Below, one piece after another: positions 18,665 to 26,041 of a stretch of DNA of 64,000 nucleotides (its first letter is position 1; each line of letters begins with the position of its first letter). The DNA comes from an uncultured Alistipes sp. Lineage in GTDB: Bacteria; Bacteroidota; Bacteroidia; Bacteroidales; Rikenellaceae. Made by a program: the position numbers and the translations under genes. The notes under the pieces are model-generated. The model worked only from the letters and a program-made list of their open reading frames with translations, ran no database searches and had not been told where the DNA came from. The stretch lies in NCBI GenBank assembly GCA_937911745.1, contig CALDPX010000058.1, positions 62,001-126,000 of the forward strand, in the 5' to 3' direction.

Positions 18665-18695
18665 TTGCACGCTCGCTTTTTTGGCTTTATATTTG
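18665..18695 (+). promoter_or_regulatory. Promoter of the outer-membrane protein gene 18724
   Basis: TTG at 18665-18667, 20-base spacer, TATATTTG at 18688-18695, about 28 bases before the ATG. Confidence 0.65.
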
Positions 18696-18723
18696 TCAAC
18701 CAATAGGAATAAATAGTATAGGA

Positions 18724-19338
18724 ATGAAAAAGACTCTCATCACACTCCTCGCGCTCCTTTGCGCACTCACACTCCACGCCTCCGATAGGGGAGGCTTTGA
18801 CCTTTCGTATCGAGGCTTTTCGGGCGGAATGATGCTCCACGCAGGTTGGGTTGCCCGAGGCGACATTGCCGTTGGAGGTGAGCCACAACAGGCTCTTTCG
18901 GGTGTGCCACTTGGCATTGGAGGTGCGCTGAAAGTGCGCTTTGGCGACCACCTGAGAGTGGGTACCGAGGGTTACACCTCTTCGCTCGGATATGGCGACT
19001 ATGGCTCCTCGCTCTCGATTGGGTGGGGTGGTCTGCTGGTCGATTGGGCGTGGCAGATGGGACGCTTTACTCCCTATGTTGGCGCAACCATTGGCGGCGG
19101 AGTGGTGGAAAACCTTACCCTGACCTCCGAACCACAAATGGACACCCTTCCCGAGGAAAATATCTCTTATCGCAACTATGGGGTTGGTGTTGTAGTGCCT
19201 TTTGTGGGCGTGGAATATGGTCTTACGGAGCGTATGTCGCTGACCGTTAAGACCGACTATATGTTCTCCATTTCGCGAAAAGAGTTCGATTTCCCTTCGG
19301 GCATAAGGTGTTACATAGGCTTTATGTTCAACCATTAG
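18724..19338 (+). CDS. Small outer-membrane beta-barrel protein, function unknown
   Basis: 204 aa from the ATG at 18724, chosen because a signal peptide (KKTLITLLALLCALTLHA) begins there and a promoter lies just upstream. The mature part is Gly/aromatic-rich with about eight alternating strands (GTEGYTSSLGYGDYGSSLSI, FTPYVGATIGGGVV, RMSLTVKTDYMFSI) and ends ...GFMFNH. This is the pattern of OmpA/OmpX-sized porin-like barrels found throughout Bacteroidota. No specific role can be assigned. It stands alone, between repeat-rich gaps, under its own promoter. Confidence 0.75.
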   Translation: MKKTLITLLALLCALTLHASDRGGFDLSYRGFSGGMMLHAGWVARGDIAVGGEPQQALSGVPLGIGGALKVRFGDHLRVGTEGYTSSLGYGDYGSSLSIGWGGLLVDWAWQMGRFTPYVGATIGGGVVENLTLTSEPQMDTLPEENISYRNYGVGVVVPFVGVEYGLTERMSLTVKTDYMFSISRKEFDFPSGIRCYIGFMFNH

Positions 19339-19344
19339 CGAACG

Positions 19345-19430
19345 CGCCTTGTGGGCGATTTCGGCGTTATACTTCGATAAGCGGCTTCCTCATTTGCCTA
19401 AGCAAACTGCGGAGCCGCTTTTTCGTATGC
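19345..19430 (+). repeat. Nested-palindrome intergenic element after gene 18724
   Basis: AGCGGCT (19380-19386) and AGCCGCT (near 19413-19419) enclose TTTGC-ctaa-GCAAA. The left flank gcgttatacttcgataagcg is identical to that of the rpoD copy at 56627. Confidence 0.75.
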
Positions 19431-19439
19431 AAGGTTTTC

Positions 19440-19570
19440 AGGGGTAACAGGGGTAACAGGGGTAACAGGGGTAATAGGGGTAACAAGGATAACAGGGAAT
19501 ACTCCTTGCAACCCTTGCAACCCCTGCAACCCCTGCAACCCTTGTAACCCTTGTAACCCCTGTAACCCTC
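19440..19570 (+). repeat. 9-bp tandem repeat with inverted arms
   Basis: About six AGGGGTAAC units (19440-19495) face about seven CCCTTGCAA/CCCCTGTAA units (19504-19570) of opposite orientation. The two arms can pair into a long imperfect hairpin with nine-base periodicity. Confidence 0.9.
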
Positions 19571-19702
19571 CCCTAAGTTAAAGAAGTTCCTCCCCTACGA
19601 TGAGGGGAGGTTAGGAGGGGTGGTCGTAATTGCGCTCGGCGTCCTCGCCGAGTAGGGAGGGTCCGCGAAGCGGGGGAGAGGTCTGTTAATTTCCCATTTT
19701 GA
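19571..19702 (+). other. Non-coding gap segment with paired arms
   Basis: No gene. CCTCCCCTacgatgAGGGGAGG near 19591-19612 is a strong hairpin, and gtccgcgaagcgggggagaggtctgt resembles the sequence before the gene at 30525, so this is further dispersed-repeat material. Confidence 0.5.
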
Positions 19703-19785
19703 ATTGACCAACCTGCGGTTGCTCTAAAATGCTCTCGCTCGGCATAGCGTGCAAGCCCGCTCTGCCCTCGCTTACTCGCATTTGC
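19703..19785 (+). repeat. 83-bp dispersed repeat, copy 1 (partner 46005-46087)
   Basis: Same length and about 90 percent identical by eye to 46005-46087. The small hairpin AACC-tgc-GGTT here is AGCC-ttc-GGCT in the partner, a compensated change. Confidence 0.8.
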
Positions 19786-19787
19786 TT

Positions 19788-19828
19788 CAATTTTGAATTT
19801 TGCATTTTGAATTTGATTACTATCTTTG
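19788..19828 (+). promoter_or_regulatory. Promoter of the EamA gene with 7-bp repeats as upstream part
   Basis: ATTTTGA/ATTTTGC heptads run into TTTG (19799-19802), 18-base spacer, TATCTTTG (19821-19828). tRNA-Ser has the same arrangement at 60846-60886. Confidence 0.65.
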
Positions 19829-19855
19829 TCGCTCTAAAACAAAGATACAATCGTT

Positions 19856-20758
19856 ATGTGGATTTGGTTTGCAGTGATTTCTTCGGTGTTGCTTGGCTTC
19901 TATGACGTTGCCAAGAAACGCTCCGTAGAGGGCAATGCGGTACTTCCCGTACTAACTATTGCCACCTCCATTTCGGCACTCTTCTTTCTGCCCGTCATAC
20001 TCTCTTCGGAGTTCCATCTCGGCTGGTTTGCCGAGGGTACGATGTTCTACGTCACCCCTATGGGTTTGGAACAACACCTGCTGGTGGCTCTCAAAGCGGT
20101 TATTGTTGCTGCAACGTGGCTGTTTGGCTATCTGGCAGTTAAGTACTTGCCGCTGACTATCGTGTCGCCCATCTACGCACTGCGCCCTGTGCTGGTGCTT
20201 TTGGGCTCGATACTCATCTTTGGCGAGAGGCTCAATGTGTACCAATGGATAGGTGTTGTGGTGGCTTTTGTGGCGTTCTATATGATGAACCGTTCGAGCC
20301 ATAAGGAGGGCATACGTTTCTCGAATAATAAGGGTATTTTCTACCTTATGATGGCGGTGCTGCTGGGCGTGGGTAGTGCTTTCTGCGACAAGATACTGAT
20401 GCGTGGCATCCAACCCGCCTCGGTGCAGGCGTGGTGCGGACTCTATATCGCACTGCTCTATGGCGTTTTGACGCTCATTATTTGGTGCCCCAAACGCAAG
20501 GAGAGCAAGTTCGAGTGGCGTTGGAGCATTGTGCTCATCTCGATTTTTCTTTCCATTGCCGATTTCTGCTATTTCAACGCTCTGGCACAAGAGGGCGCAC
20601 TGCTGGCTGTCATCTCGCTCATTAGGCGTGGCTCGGTTATTGTGTCGTTCACGCTGGGCGCCATCTTCTTTAAGGAACGCAACCTCCGCTCTAAGGCGTT
20701 GGCACTATGTGTGCTGTTGGTTGGTCTGTACTTCCTCCTCCACGGCAGTCTGGTCTGA
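19856..20758 (+). CDS. EamA/DMT-family transporter
   Basis: 300 aa, ten predicted membrane helices in two EamA halves (1-145 and 160-300), starting MWIWFAVISSVLLGFYDVAK. The second half has the conserved VQAWCGLYIALLYGV and GALLAVISLIRRGSVIVSFT segments seen in the drug/metabolite transporter superfamily. These are inner-membrane exporters or permeases of small metabolites; the substrate cannot be read. It is a single-gene unit with its own promoter and a hairpin with T-run behind it. Confidence 0.85.
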   Translation: MWIWFAVISSVLLGFYDVAKKRSVEGNAVLPVLTIATSISALFFLPVILSSEFHLGWFAEGTMFYVTPMGLEQHLLVALKAVIVAATWLFGYLAVKYLPLTIVSPIYALRPVLVLLGSILIFGERLNVYQWIGVVVAFVAFYMMNRSSHKEGIRFSNNKGIFYLMMAVLLGVGSAFCDKILMRGIQPASVQAWCGLYIALLYGVLTLIIWCPKRKESKFEWRWSIVLISIFLSIADFCYFNALAQEGALLAVISLIRRGSVIVSFTLGAIFFKERNLRSKALALCVLLVGLYFLLHGSLV

Positions 20759-20772
20759 ATTCCAATTTAATA

Positions 20773-20804
20773 AGTCGTTAGACGTTAGACGGTTGACGTT
20801 GGAC
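20773..20804 (+). repeat. 7-bp repeat TTAGACG
   Basis: gttagacgttagacggttgacgttggac, the reverse complement of the TCTAACG heptad family, directly behind the EamA gene. Confidence 0.7.
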
Positions 20805-20838
20805 AAAAAAATAGTTGGATATATCCGACTATTTTTTT
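20804..20838 (+). terminator. Hairpin with flanking A/T runs; EamA terminator that overlaps the suf promoter
   Basis: AATAGTTGGATA pairs with TATCCGACTATT (20810-20833), with A-run before and T-run after, the form of a bidirectional intrinsic terminator. It covers the spacer of the predicted sufB promoter, so it could also act as an operator. Confidence 0.65.
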
Positions 20839-20845
20839 ATTTTTG
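20815..20845 (+). promoter_or_regulatory. Predicted promoter of sufBCDS
   Basis: TTG at 20815-20817, 20-base spacer occupied by a palindrome, TATTTTTG at 20838-20845, 30 bases before the sufB ATG. Confidence 0.55.
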
Positions 20846-20874
20846 TAAATTAATAGAAATTGTAACCGTAAACT

Positions 20875-22320
20875 ATGTCAGAACAAGATAAAATACTTAG
20901 CGAGGTAACCTCCAAGGAGTATGAATATGGCTTTGTGACCGATATTGAGACTCATACCCTGCCCAAGGGACTGAGTGAGGATATTGTGCGCCAGATTTCT
21001 GCCCTGAAAGGCGAGCCCGAGTGGATGCTCGAATATCGCCTTGCAGCCTACCGCAAGTGGCTCACTATGCCACTGCCCGAGTGGGCACACCTTCGTATTC
21101 CTCCCATCGACTTTCAGGATATCATCTATTTTGCCGCTCCCAAGAAGGAGCCCGACAAAAAGTCGATGGATGAGGTAGACCCCAAATTGCGCGAAACATT
21201 CGACAAACTCGGCATTCCACTCGAAGAGCAGATGGCTCTGGCGGGTGTGGCTGTCGATGCAGTTATGGACTCGGTGTCCGTCAAGACCACCTTCCGCGAG
21301 ACGCTGGCGGAGAAGGGTATCATCTTCTGCTCTATGAGCGAGGCTTTGAAGGAGTACCCCGAATTGGTGCGTAAGTACCTCGGCACTGTGGTGCCTGTGG
21401 GCGATAACTTCTACTCGGCACTCAACGCTGCGGTCTTCTCGGACGGCTCGTTCTGCTACATCCCCAAGGGTGTAAGATGTCCTATGGAACTCTCCACCTA
21501 CTTCCGCATCAATGCTGCGGGTACGGGACAGTTTGAGCGCACGCTGATTGTGGCAGATGAAGGCTCCTATGTCAGCTATTTGGAGGGCTGTACGGCTCCT
21601 ATGCGTGACGAGAACCAGCTGCACGCTGCCGTTGTGGAGATTATTGTGGAGAAAGATGCCGAGGTTAAGTACTCAACGGTGCAGAATTGGTATCCCGGCG
21701 ATGCTGAGGGTAAGGGTGGTATCTATAACTTCGTGACCAAACGAGGCATCTGCCGTGGCGACAACGCGCGACTCTCGTGGACTCAGGTCGAGACGGGCTC
21801 GGCAATCACCTGGAAATACCCCTCGTGCATCCTCAAAGGCGATAACTCGGTGGGCGAGTTCTACTCGGTGGCACTGACCAACAACTTCCAGCAGGCAGAT
21901 ACGGGTACGAAGATGATACATATCGGCAAGAATACCCGCTCGCGCATCGTGTCGAAGGGTATCTCGGCAGGTAGGAGCGAGAATAGTTACCGTGGCTTGG
22001 TAAAGGTGGTGCCTGCCGCCGAGGGCGCAAGGAACTACTCGCAGTGCGACTCGCTCTTGATAGGCGATAAGTGTGGTGCTCACACCTTCCCCTATATCGA
22101 CTGCCAGAACACCTCTGCCATTGTCGAACACGAGGCTACAACGAGCAAAATCTCCGATGACCAACTCTTCTACTGCAACCAGAGGGGTATTGGTACCGAG
22201 GAGGCTGTGGGCTTGATTGTCAATGGCTACGCAAAGGAGGTTTTGGCTAAGTTGCCTATGGAGTTTGCGGTGGAGGCGCAGAAGTTGCTCTCTATTTCAC
22301 TCGAAGGTTCCGTGGGATAG
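20875..22320 (+). CDS. sufB: Fe-S cluster assembly scaffold subunit SufB
   Basis: 481 aa, normal length. Conserved family segments: YGFVTDIETHTLPKGLSEDI at the start, PVGDNFYSALNAAVFSDGSF, YIPKGVRCPMELSTYFRINA, and the C-terminal YCNQRGIGTEEAVGLIVNGY with the catalytic-core Cys/Glu pattern. SufB forms the SufBC2D complex on which Fe-S clusters are built. It opens sufB-sufC-sufD-sufS, all in one direction; sufE was not found in the window. The nested hairpin after its stop may reduce read-through to sufC. Confidence 0.97.
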   Translation: MSEQDKILSEVTSKEYEYGFVTDIETHTLPKGLSEDIVRQISALKGEPEWMLEYRLAAYRKWLTMPLPEWAHLRIPPIDFQDIIYFAAPKKEPDKKSMDEVDPKLRETFDKLGIPLEEQMALAGVAVDAVMDSVSVKTTFRETLAEKGIIFCSMSEALKEYPELVRKYLGTVVPVGDNFYSALNAAVFSDGSFCYIPKGVRCPMELSTYFRINAAGTGQFERTLIVADEGSYVSYLEGCTAPMRDENQLHAAVVEIIVEKDAEVKYSTVQNWYPGDAEGKGGIYNFVTKRGICRGDNARLSWTQVETGSAITWKYPSCILKGDNSVGEFYSVALTNNFQQADTGTKMIHIGKNTRSRIVSKGISAGRSENSYRGLVKVVPAAEGARNYSQCDSLLIGDKCGAHTFPYIDCQNTSAIVEHEATTSKISDDQLFYCNQRGIGTEEAVGLIVNGYAKEVLAKLPMEFAVEAQKLLSISLEGSVG

Positions 22321-22364
22321 CGAGCGTGCCTTGTGGGTGCTTTTTGCACCACGCTGCGACTCGC
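22320..22364 (+). other. Nested hairpin after sufB
   Basis: GCGAG/CTCGC, then GCGTG/CACGC, then GGTGC-ttttt-GCACC fold into one long imperfect stem. The GGTGCtttttGCACC part recurs near 45470 and 60540 in the nested-palindrome family. Confidence 0.6.
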
Positions 22365-22505
22365 AAGAGAAATTGAAAATTAAGAAATTGAAAACAAGAA
22401 AATTGAAAATGGAAAATTGAGGTATGCCTGCGGCATAGTATTTATAAAGCGGCATAGTAGTTATAAAATAATTCTCAATTCTCAATTTTCAATTCTCAAT
22501 TCGGG
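22365..22505 (+). repeat. Heptad-repeat element before sufC with inverted arms
   Basis: Left arm of AATTGAAA units, centre TGCC-tgc-GGCA, right arm of AATTCTC units (22471-22504). A very similar element with the same TGCCTGCGGCATA centre lies before tmk at 25251-25330. Confidence 0.8.
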
Positions 22506-22513
22506 AAAGATAT

Positions 22514-23266
22514 ATGCTTAAAGTTAAGAATTTACACGCAGAGGTTGACGGCAAAGAGATTTTGCGCGGTATCGACTTCGAGGTTAAGGCGGGCGAGGTG
22601 CACGCCATAATGGGTCCCAACGGCTCGGGCAAGAGTACTTTTGCCTCGGTGCTGGCGGGCAACGAGAAATTTACCGTCACCGAGGGTGAGGTGGAGTATG
22701 AGGGCAAGGATTTGCTCTCGATGAGCATTGAGGATAGGGCTCGTGAGGGTTTGTTCCTCGGCTTCCAATACCCCGTAGAGATTCCCGGTGTCAGTATGGC
22801 TAACTTTATGAAACTTGCTGTTGCCGAGCGCAGGAAGGCTCAGGGCTTGGAACCTCTTTCGGCGGGTCAGATGCTCAAATATATGAGGGAGAAGGCGGCA
22901 GTGGTGGAACTCGATGCCAAACTGATGAATAGGGCTGTGAACGAGGGCTTCTCGGGTGGAGAGAAGAAGAAAAACGAGATTTTCCAGATGGCGATGTTAG
23001 AACCCAAACTCTCGCTTTTGGACGAGACGGATAGCGGCTTGGATATAGATGCACTGAGGATTGTGGCTACGGGTGTCAACCGCTTGCGCTCGGAGAAGAA
23101 TGCAACGGTGCTCATCACCCACTACCAACGACTGCTGGACTATATCGTGCCCGACTATGTGCACGTTCTCTATAAGGGACGCATCATCTACTCGGGTGGC
23201 AAGGAACTCGCCCTGAAATTGGAGAAGGAGGGCTACGATTGGCTCATCGCAGACTACAAAGAGTAA
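22514..23266 (+). CDS. sufC: SUF system ATPase SufC
   Basis: 250 aa ABC-type ATPase without membrane domain. Walker A MGPNGSGKSTF near 33, the LFLGFQYPVEIPGVS Q-loop region typical of SufC, signature SGGEKKKNE near 145, Walker B LSLLDETDSGLDIDAL near 160, and H-loop LITHYQRLL. SufC drives conformational change of the SufBC2D scaffold. The ATG at 22514 follows the heptad element by nine bases; no other start is available with the full N-terminal strand. Confidence 0.97.
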   Translation: MLKVKNLHAEVDGKEILRGIDFEVKAGEVHAIMGPNGSGKSTFASVLAGNEKFTVTEGEVEYEGKDLLSMSIEDRAREGLFLGFQYPVEIPGVSMANFMKLAVAERRKAQGLEPLSAGQMLKYMREKAAVVELDAKLMNRAVNEGFSGGEKKKNEIFQMAMLEPKLSLLDETDSGLDIDALRIVATGVNRLRSEKNATVLITHYQRLLDYIVPDYVHVLYKGRIIYSGGKELALKLEKEGYDWLIADYKE

Positions 23267-23310
23267 TTCAAAATTCAAAATTCAAAATTCAAAATTCAAA
23301 ATTGAAATTG
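23267..23310 (+). repeat. 7-bp tandem repeat AAAATTC between sufC and sufD
   Basis: About five AAAATTC units fill the whole 49-base gap; no room remains for a separate promoter, which supports one transcript. Confidence 0.85.
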
Positions 23311-23315
23311 CTCTT

Positions 23316-23993
23316 ATGTCAGAGAAGAAAATCATAGTTTTAAGAGAAGAGTGTGGTGGCGAGTGGATGGTGGCTGCGGGCGAGAGCCTGGAACTCTACC
23401 AGCTCTGTTCTCTCGGCTCCCACAGCGTGACGCTCCACTTGGCGGAGGGCGCAAAGGCTAAGGTGGTCTTTGTGGCGGCTTCGGGGGGCGATGTATCCTA
23501 CGACTACCATATAAACCTCTCGGAAGAGGGCGCAAGTGCCGAGGTCTATGGACTGATGGTTGCGGGCGAGGGTAAGAAGGCGAGGGTTAAGACCGAGATG
23601 CGCCATAATGCTCCTCGCTGCCATAGCGACCAACAAGTCAGAGGTGTTGCTTCGGGCAATGGCTACGGCTTGTTCGAGGGCTTGGTCTATGTGGCACCCG
23701 ATGCACAGCAGACCGAGGCTTACCAGCAGAGCCGCAATCTGCTCCTCTCGCCCGAGGCACGCATCCAAACCCAACCACAGTTGGAGATTTATGCCGATGA
23801 TGTGAAGTGCTCACACGGTGCAACGGTGGGACAGATGAACGAGGAACAGATCTACTATATGCGCCAGAGGGGCTTGTCGGAGATGGATGCCCGTAGATTG
23901 CAACTCGGTGGCTTTATGCAGGAGATTTTGGATAAGATAGAGGACAAGGCTCTCAGAATGGAGTTCGAGGAGAAATTGAATGTTGAAAGTTGA
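23316..23993 (+). CDS. sufD: Minimal SufD-like subunit (about half normal length)
   Basis: 225 aa against about 400-450 for usual SufD. It keeps the beta-helix core (EVYGLMVAGEGKKARVKTEM, then NAPRCHSDQQVRGV) and the C-terminal signature CSHGATVGQMNEEQIYYMRQ with MDARRLQLGGF, but lacks the N-terminal helical domain. The ATG at 23316 lies just behind the heptads and no coding similarity to SufD exists upstream, where sufC ends, so the shortening is not a misread start. Position between sufC and sufS supports the role as SufB partner. The last residues (EKLNVES) and stop come from a degenerate GTTGAAA heptad run. Confidence 0.85.
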   Translation: MSEKKIIVLREECGGEWMVAAGESLELYQLCSLGSHSVTLHLAEGAKAKVVFVAASGGDVSYDYHINLSEEGASAEVYGLMVAGEGKKARVKTEMRHNAPRCHSDQQVRGVASGNGYGLFEGLVYVAPDAQQTEAYQQSRNLLLSPEARIQTQPQLEIYADDVKCSHGATVGQMNEEQIYYMRQRGLSEMDARRLQLGGFMQEILDKIEDKALRMEFEEKLNVES

Positions 23994-24032
23994 GAGTTGA
24001 AAGACTTGCCTTAAAGTCCTTAAAGAAAAATT

Positions 24033-25250
24033 ATGTTTGATGTAAAGAAAATACGAGAAGAGTTTCCGATACTCTCGCGCGAGGTCTATGGTAAGCCGCT
24101 GGTTTACTTGGACAATGGTGCTACGGCACAAAAGCCGCGTCAGGTTATAGAGTGTGTGGCACGTCTGTATAGGGAGGAGAATGCCAACATCCACCGAGGT
24201 GTCCACTACCTTTCGGAACGATGTACGGAACTCTATGAGGATGCCCGCAAGACGGTTGCCGAGGCTTTGGGAACAAGCGATAGTGGCGAGGTAGTCTTTA
24301 CGGCGGGTGCTACGGCGGCACTCAATACTGTGGCTTACAGTTTCTCGGAGAGATACCTCTCGGAGGGCGACAATGTGCTGGTGAGCGAGATGGAACACCA
24401 CTCCAACATCGTACCCTGGCAACTTATGTGCGAGCGCAAGAGGGCGCAACTGAGGGTGCTGCCCTTCGATGACGAGGGCAACCTGAGGCTCGAACTCTTG
24501 GACTCGCTCATTGACGAGCGCACAAGGGTTGTGGCTGTCACTCAGGCGAGCAACACCCTCGGCACGATGCCCAACCTTCGCCCCGTTATCGACAAAGCAC
24601 ACTCGGTGGGTGCGGTGGTGGTGGTCGATGGCTGCCAGGGCTTTGTGCATAGCGAGGTTAATGTCAAGGAACTCGACTGCGACTTCTATGCATTTTCGAG
24701 CCACAAACTCTATGGTCCCAATGGCGTAGGCGTGCTCTACGGCAAGAGGGAGTGGTTGGAGGCTATCCCCCCATTTTTGGGCGGTGGCGATATGGTGAAG
24801 AAGGTCACTTTTGACAAGACCACCTATGCCGACCTCCCGTTGAAGTTTGAGGCGGGTACGGCAAACTACATAGATGCCATAGGTTTGGCGGAGGCGATAC
24901 GCTTCCTCCGCACGCTCGATAGGGAGGCAGTGCTGGCGCACGAAAGGTCACTTTTGGACTACGCTACCGATGAACTCTCCAAGATAGAGGGACTCAGGAT
25001 ATATGGCTCGGCAGAGGATAAGTGTAGCATTGTGAGTTTCAATGTCGAGGGCATACATAACTTCGACCTCGGAGCGGTGCTGGATAGGAGCGGTGTGGCA
25101 ATACGCACAGGCGCACACTGTGCCGACCCTGTTATGGCACACTACGGCGTGCAGGGTATGGCAAGAGCCTCCTTCGCACTCTACAACACAATGGAGGAGG
25201 TAGATGCTCTGACAGCCGCTGTGCGTAAGGCAGTAAGAATGTTGAAATAA
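24033..25250 (+). CDS. sufS: Cysteine desulfurase SufS
   Basis: 405 aa, group II desulfurase. PLP Lys in FSSHKLYGPNGVGVLYGK (Lys near 226), substrate Cys in RTGAHCADPVM near 364, and VYLDNGATAQKP, MEHHSNIVPWQ as usual. It removes sulfur from cysteine for the SufBCD scaffold. Group II enzymes need SufE or SufU; neither is in this window. It is last in the suf run, 39 bases after sufD. Confidence 0.96.
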   Translation: MFDVKKIREEFPILSREVYGKPLVYLDNGATAQKPRQVIECVARLYREENANIHRGVHYLSERCTELYEDARKTVAEALGTSDSGEVVFTAGATAALNTVAYSFSERYLSEGDNVLVSEMEHHSNIVPWQLMCERKRAQLRVLPFDDEGNLRLELLDSLIDERTRVVAVTQASNTLGTMPNLRPVIDKAHSVGAVVVVDGCQGFVHSEVNVKELDCDFYAFSSHKLYGPNGVGVLYGKREWLEAIPPFLGGGDMVKKVTFDKTTYADLPLKFEAGTANYIDAIGLAEAIRFLRTLDREAVLAHERSLLDYATDELSKIEGLRIYGSAEDKCSIVSFNVEGIHNFDLGAVLDRSGVAIRTGAHCADPVMAHYGVQGMARASFALYNTMEEVDALTAAVRKAVRMLK

Positions 25251-25330
25251 ATTGAAAATTGAGAAATGCCTGCGGCATAACATTTATATTTAGTAATTCT
25301 CAATTCTCAACTCTCAATTCTCAATTCGGA
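25251..25330 (+). repeat. Heptad-repeat element before tmk
   Basis: AATTGAGA left arm, TGCC-tgc-GGCA centre, AATTCTC right arm; second copy of the element before sufC (22365-22505), shorter but with the same order of parts. Confidence 0.8.
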
Positions 25331-25336
25331 AGAATT

Positions 25337-26032
25337 ATGTTTATAGTATTGGAGGGCTTGGATGGAGCCGGTAAATCCACCCAGATAAAACTTTTGCGCC
25401 AGATGGTCGAGGCTACGGGCAGGGAGTGCGAGTATTTGCACTTTCCGAGGTTCGATGCGCCCATCTATGGCGATATGATTGCACGCTTCCTCAGGGGCGA
25501 GTTCGGCTCTGTGGAGCAGGTCAACCCCTACCTTGTTGCTCTGCTCTATGCGGGCGATAGGGCAGATGCCGCAAGACAGATAAGAGAGTGGATGGCTGAG
25601 GGTAAGTGCGTGATTGTAGATAGGTATGTCTACTCCAACATAGGCTACCAATGCGCCAAGTTGGAGAGCGAGAAGGAACGCCAAAGGCTTGCCGAGTGGA
25701 TATATAAGACCGAGTTCGAGGAGTTCGCAATTCCACGCCCCACGCTCTCGCTTTTCTTGGATGTGCCTTTTGGTTTTACGGAGGCAAAACTTACCTCCCA
25801 GCGCGAGGGCGCAGATAGGGAGTATCTCGGTGGGGCGCAAGATATCCACGAGAAGTCGCTCGACCTGCAACGTAGGGTGCGCGAGGTCTATTTGGACGCT
25901 GCCGCCAAGGAGGAGGACTTCAAGGTTGTGGACTGCTCCGATAGCAAGGGCAATATGGCATCGCCCGAGGAGATTTTCAGCCGCGTAGCCGAAGTGGTAA
26001 AACCACTTTTAGAATTGAGAATTGAGAATTGA
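25337..26032 (+). CDS. tmk: Thymidylate kinase
   Basis: 231 aa from the ATG at 25337; the longer frame upstream only translates the heptad repeat. P-loop LEGLDGAGKSTQ near 8, FPRFDAPIYG, and DRYVYSNIGYQ near 95 with the DR(Y/H) dTMP-binding motif. The lid region (LTSQREGADREYLGG) contains Arg residues. The enzyme makes dTDP from dTMP. The final residues LELRIEN and the stop are encoded by AATTGAG repeats (26013-26041), so the original C-terminus has been replaced or extended by repeat sequence. Confidence 0.93.
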   Translation: MFIVLEGLDGAGKSTQIKLLRQMVEATGRECEYLHFPRFDAPIYGDMIARFLRGEFGSVEQVNPYLVALLYAGDRADAARQIREWMAEGKCVIVDRYVYSNIGYQCAKLESEKERQRLAEWIYKTEFEEFAIPRPTLSLFLDVPFGFTEAKLTSQREGADREYLGGAQDIHEKSLDLQRRVREVYLDAAAKEEDFKVVDCSDSKGNMASPEEIFSRVAEVVKPLLELRIEN

Positions 26033-26041
26033 GAATTGAAG
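26008..26041 (+). repeat. 7-bp tandem repeat AATTGAG across the tmk stop codon
   Basis: Four units; the first two and a half are translated as the tmk tail, the rest lies between the stop and the next ATG at 26042. Confidence 0.9.

Noticed and set aside
19440..19570. CRISPR-like array
   Set aside because: Unit is 9 bp with no unique spacers and the second half is inverted; no cas genes are near.
23266..23310. CRISPR or coding origin for the AAAATTC array
   Set aside because: Pure 7-bp tandem repeat without spacers; fills a gap inside the suf operon.
23316..23993. sufD as a frameshifted pseudogene
   Set aside because: The frame is intact, conserved core motifs are present and there is no leftover N-terminal part upstream.
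25259..25336. Longer N-terminus of thymidylate kinase
   Set aside because: The extra residues only translate the heptad repeat (SQFSTLNSQF); the P-loop protein starts normally at 25337.
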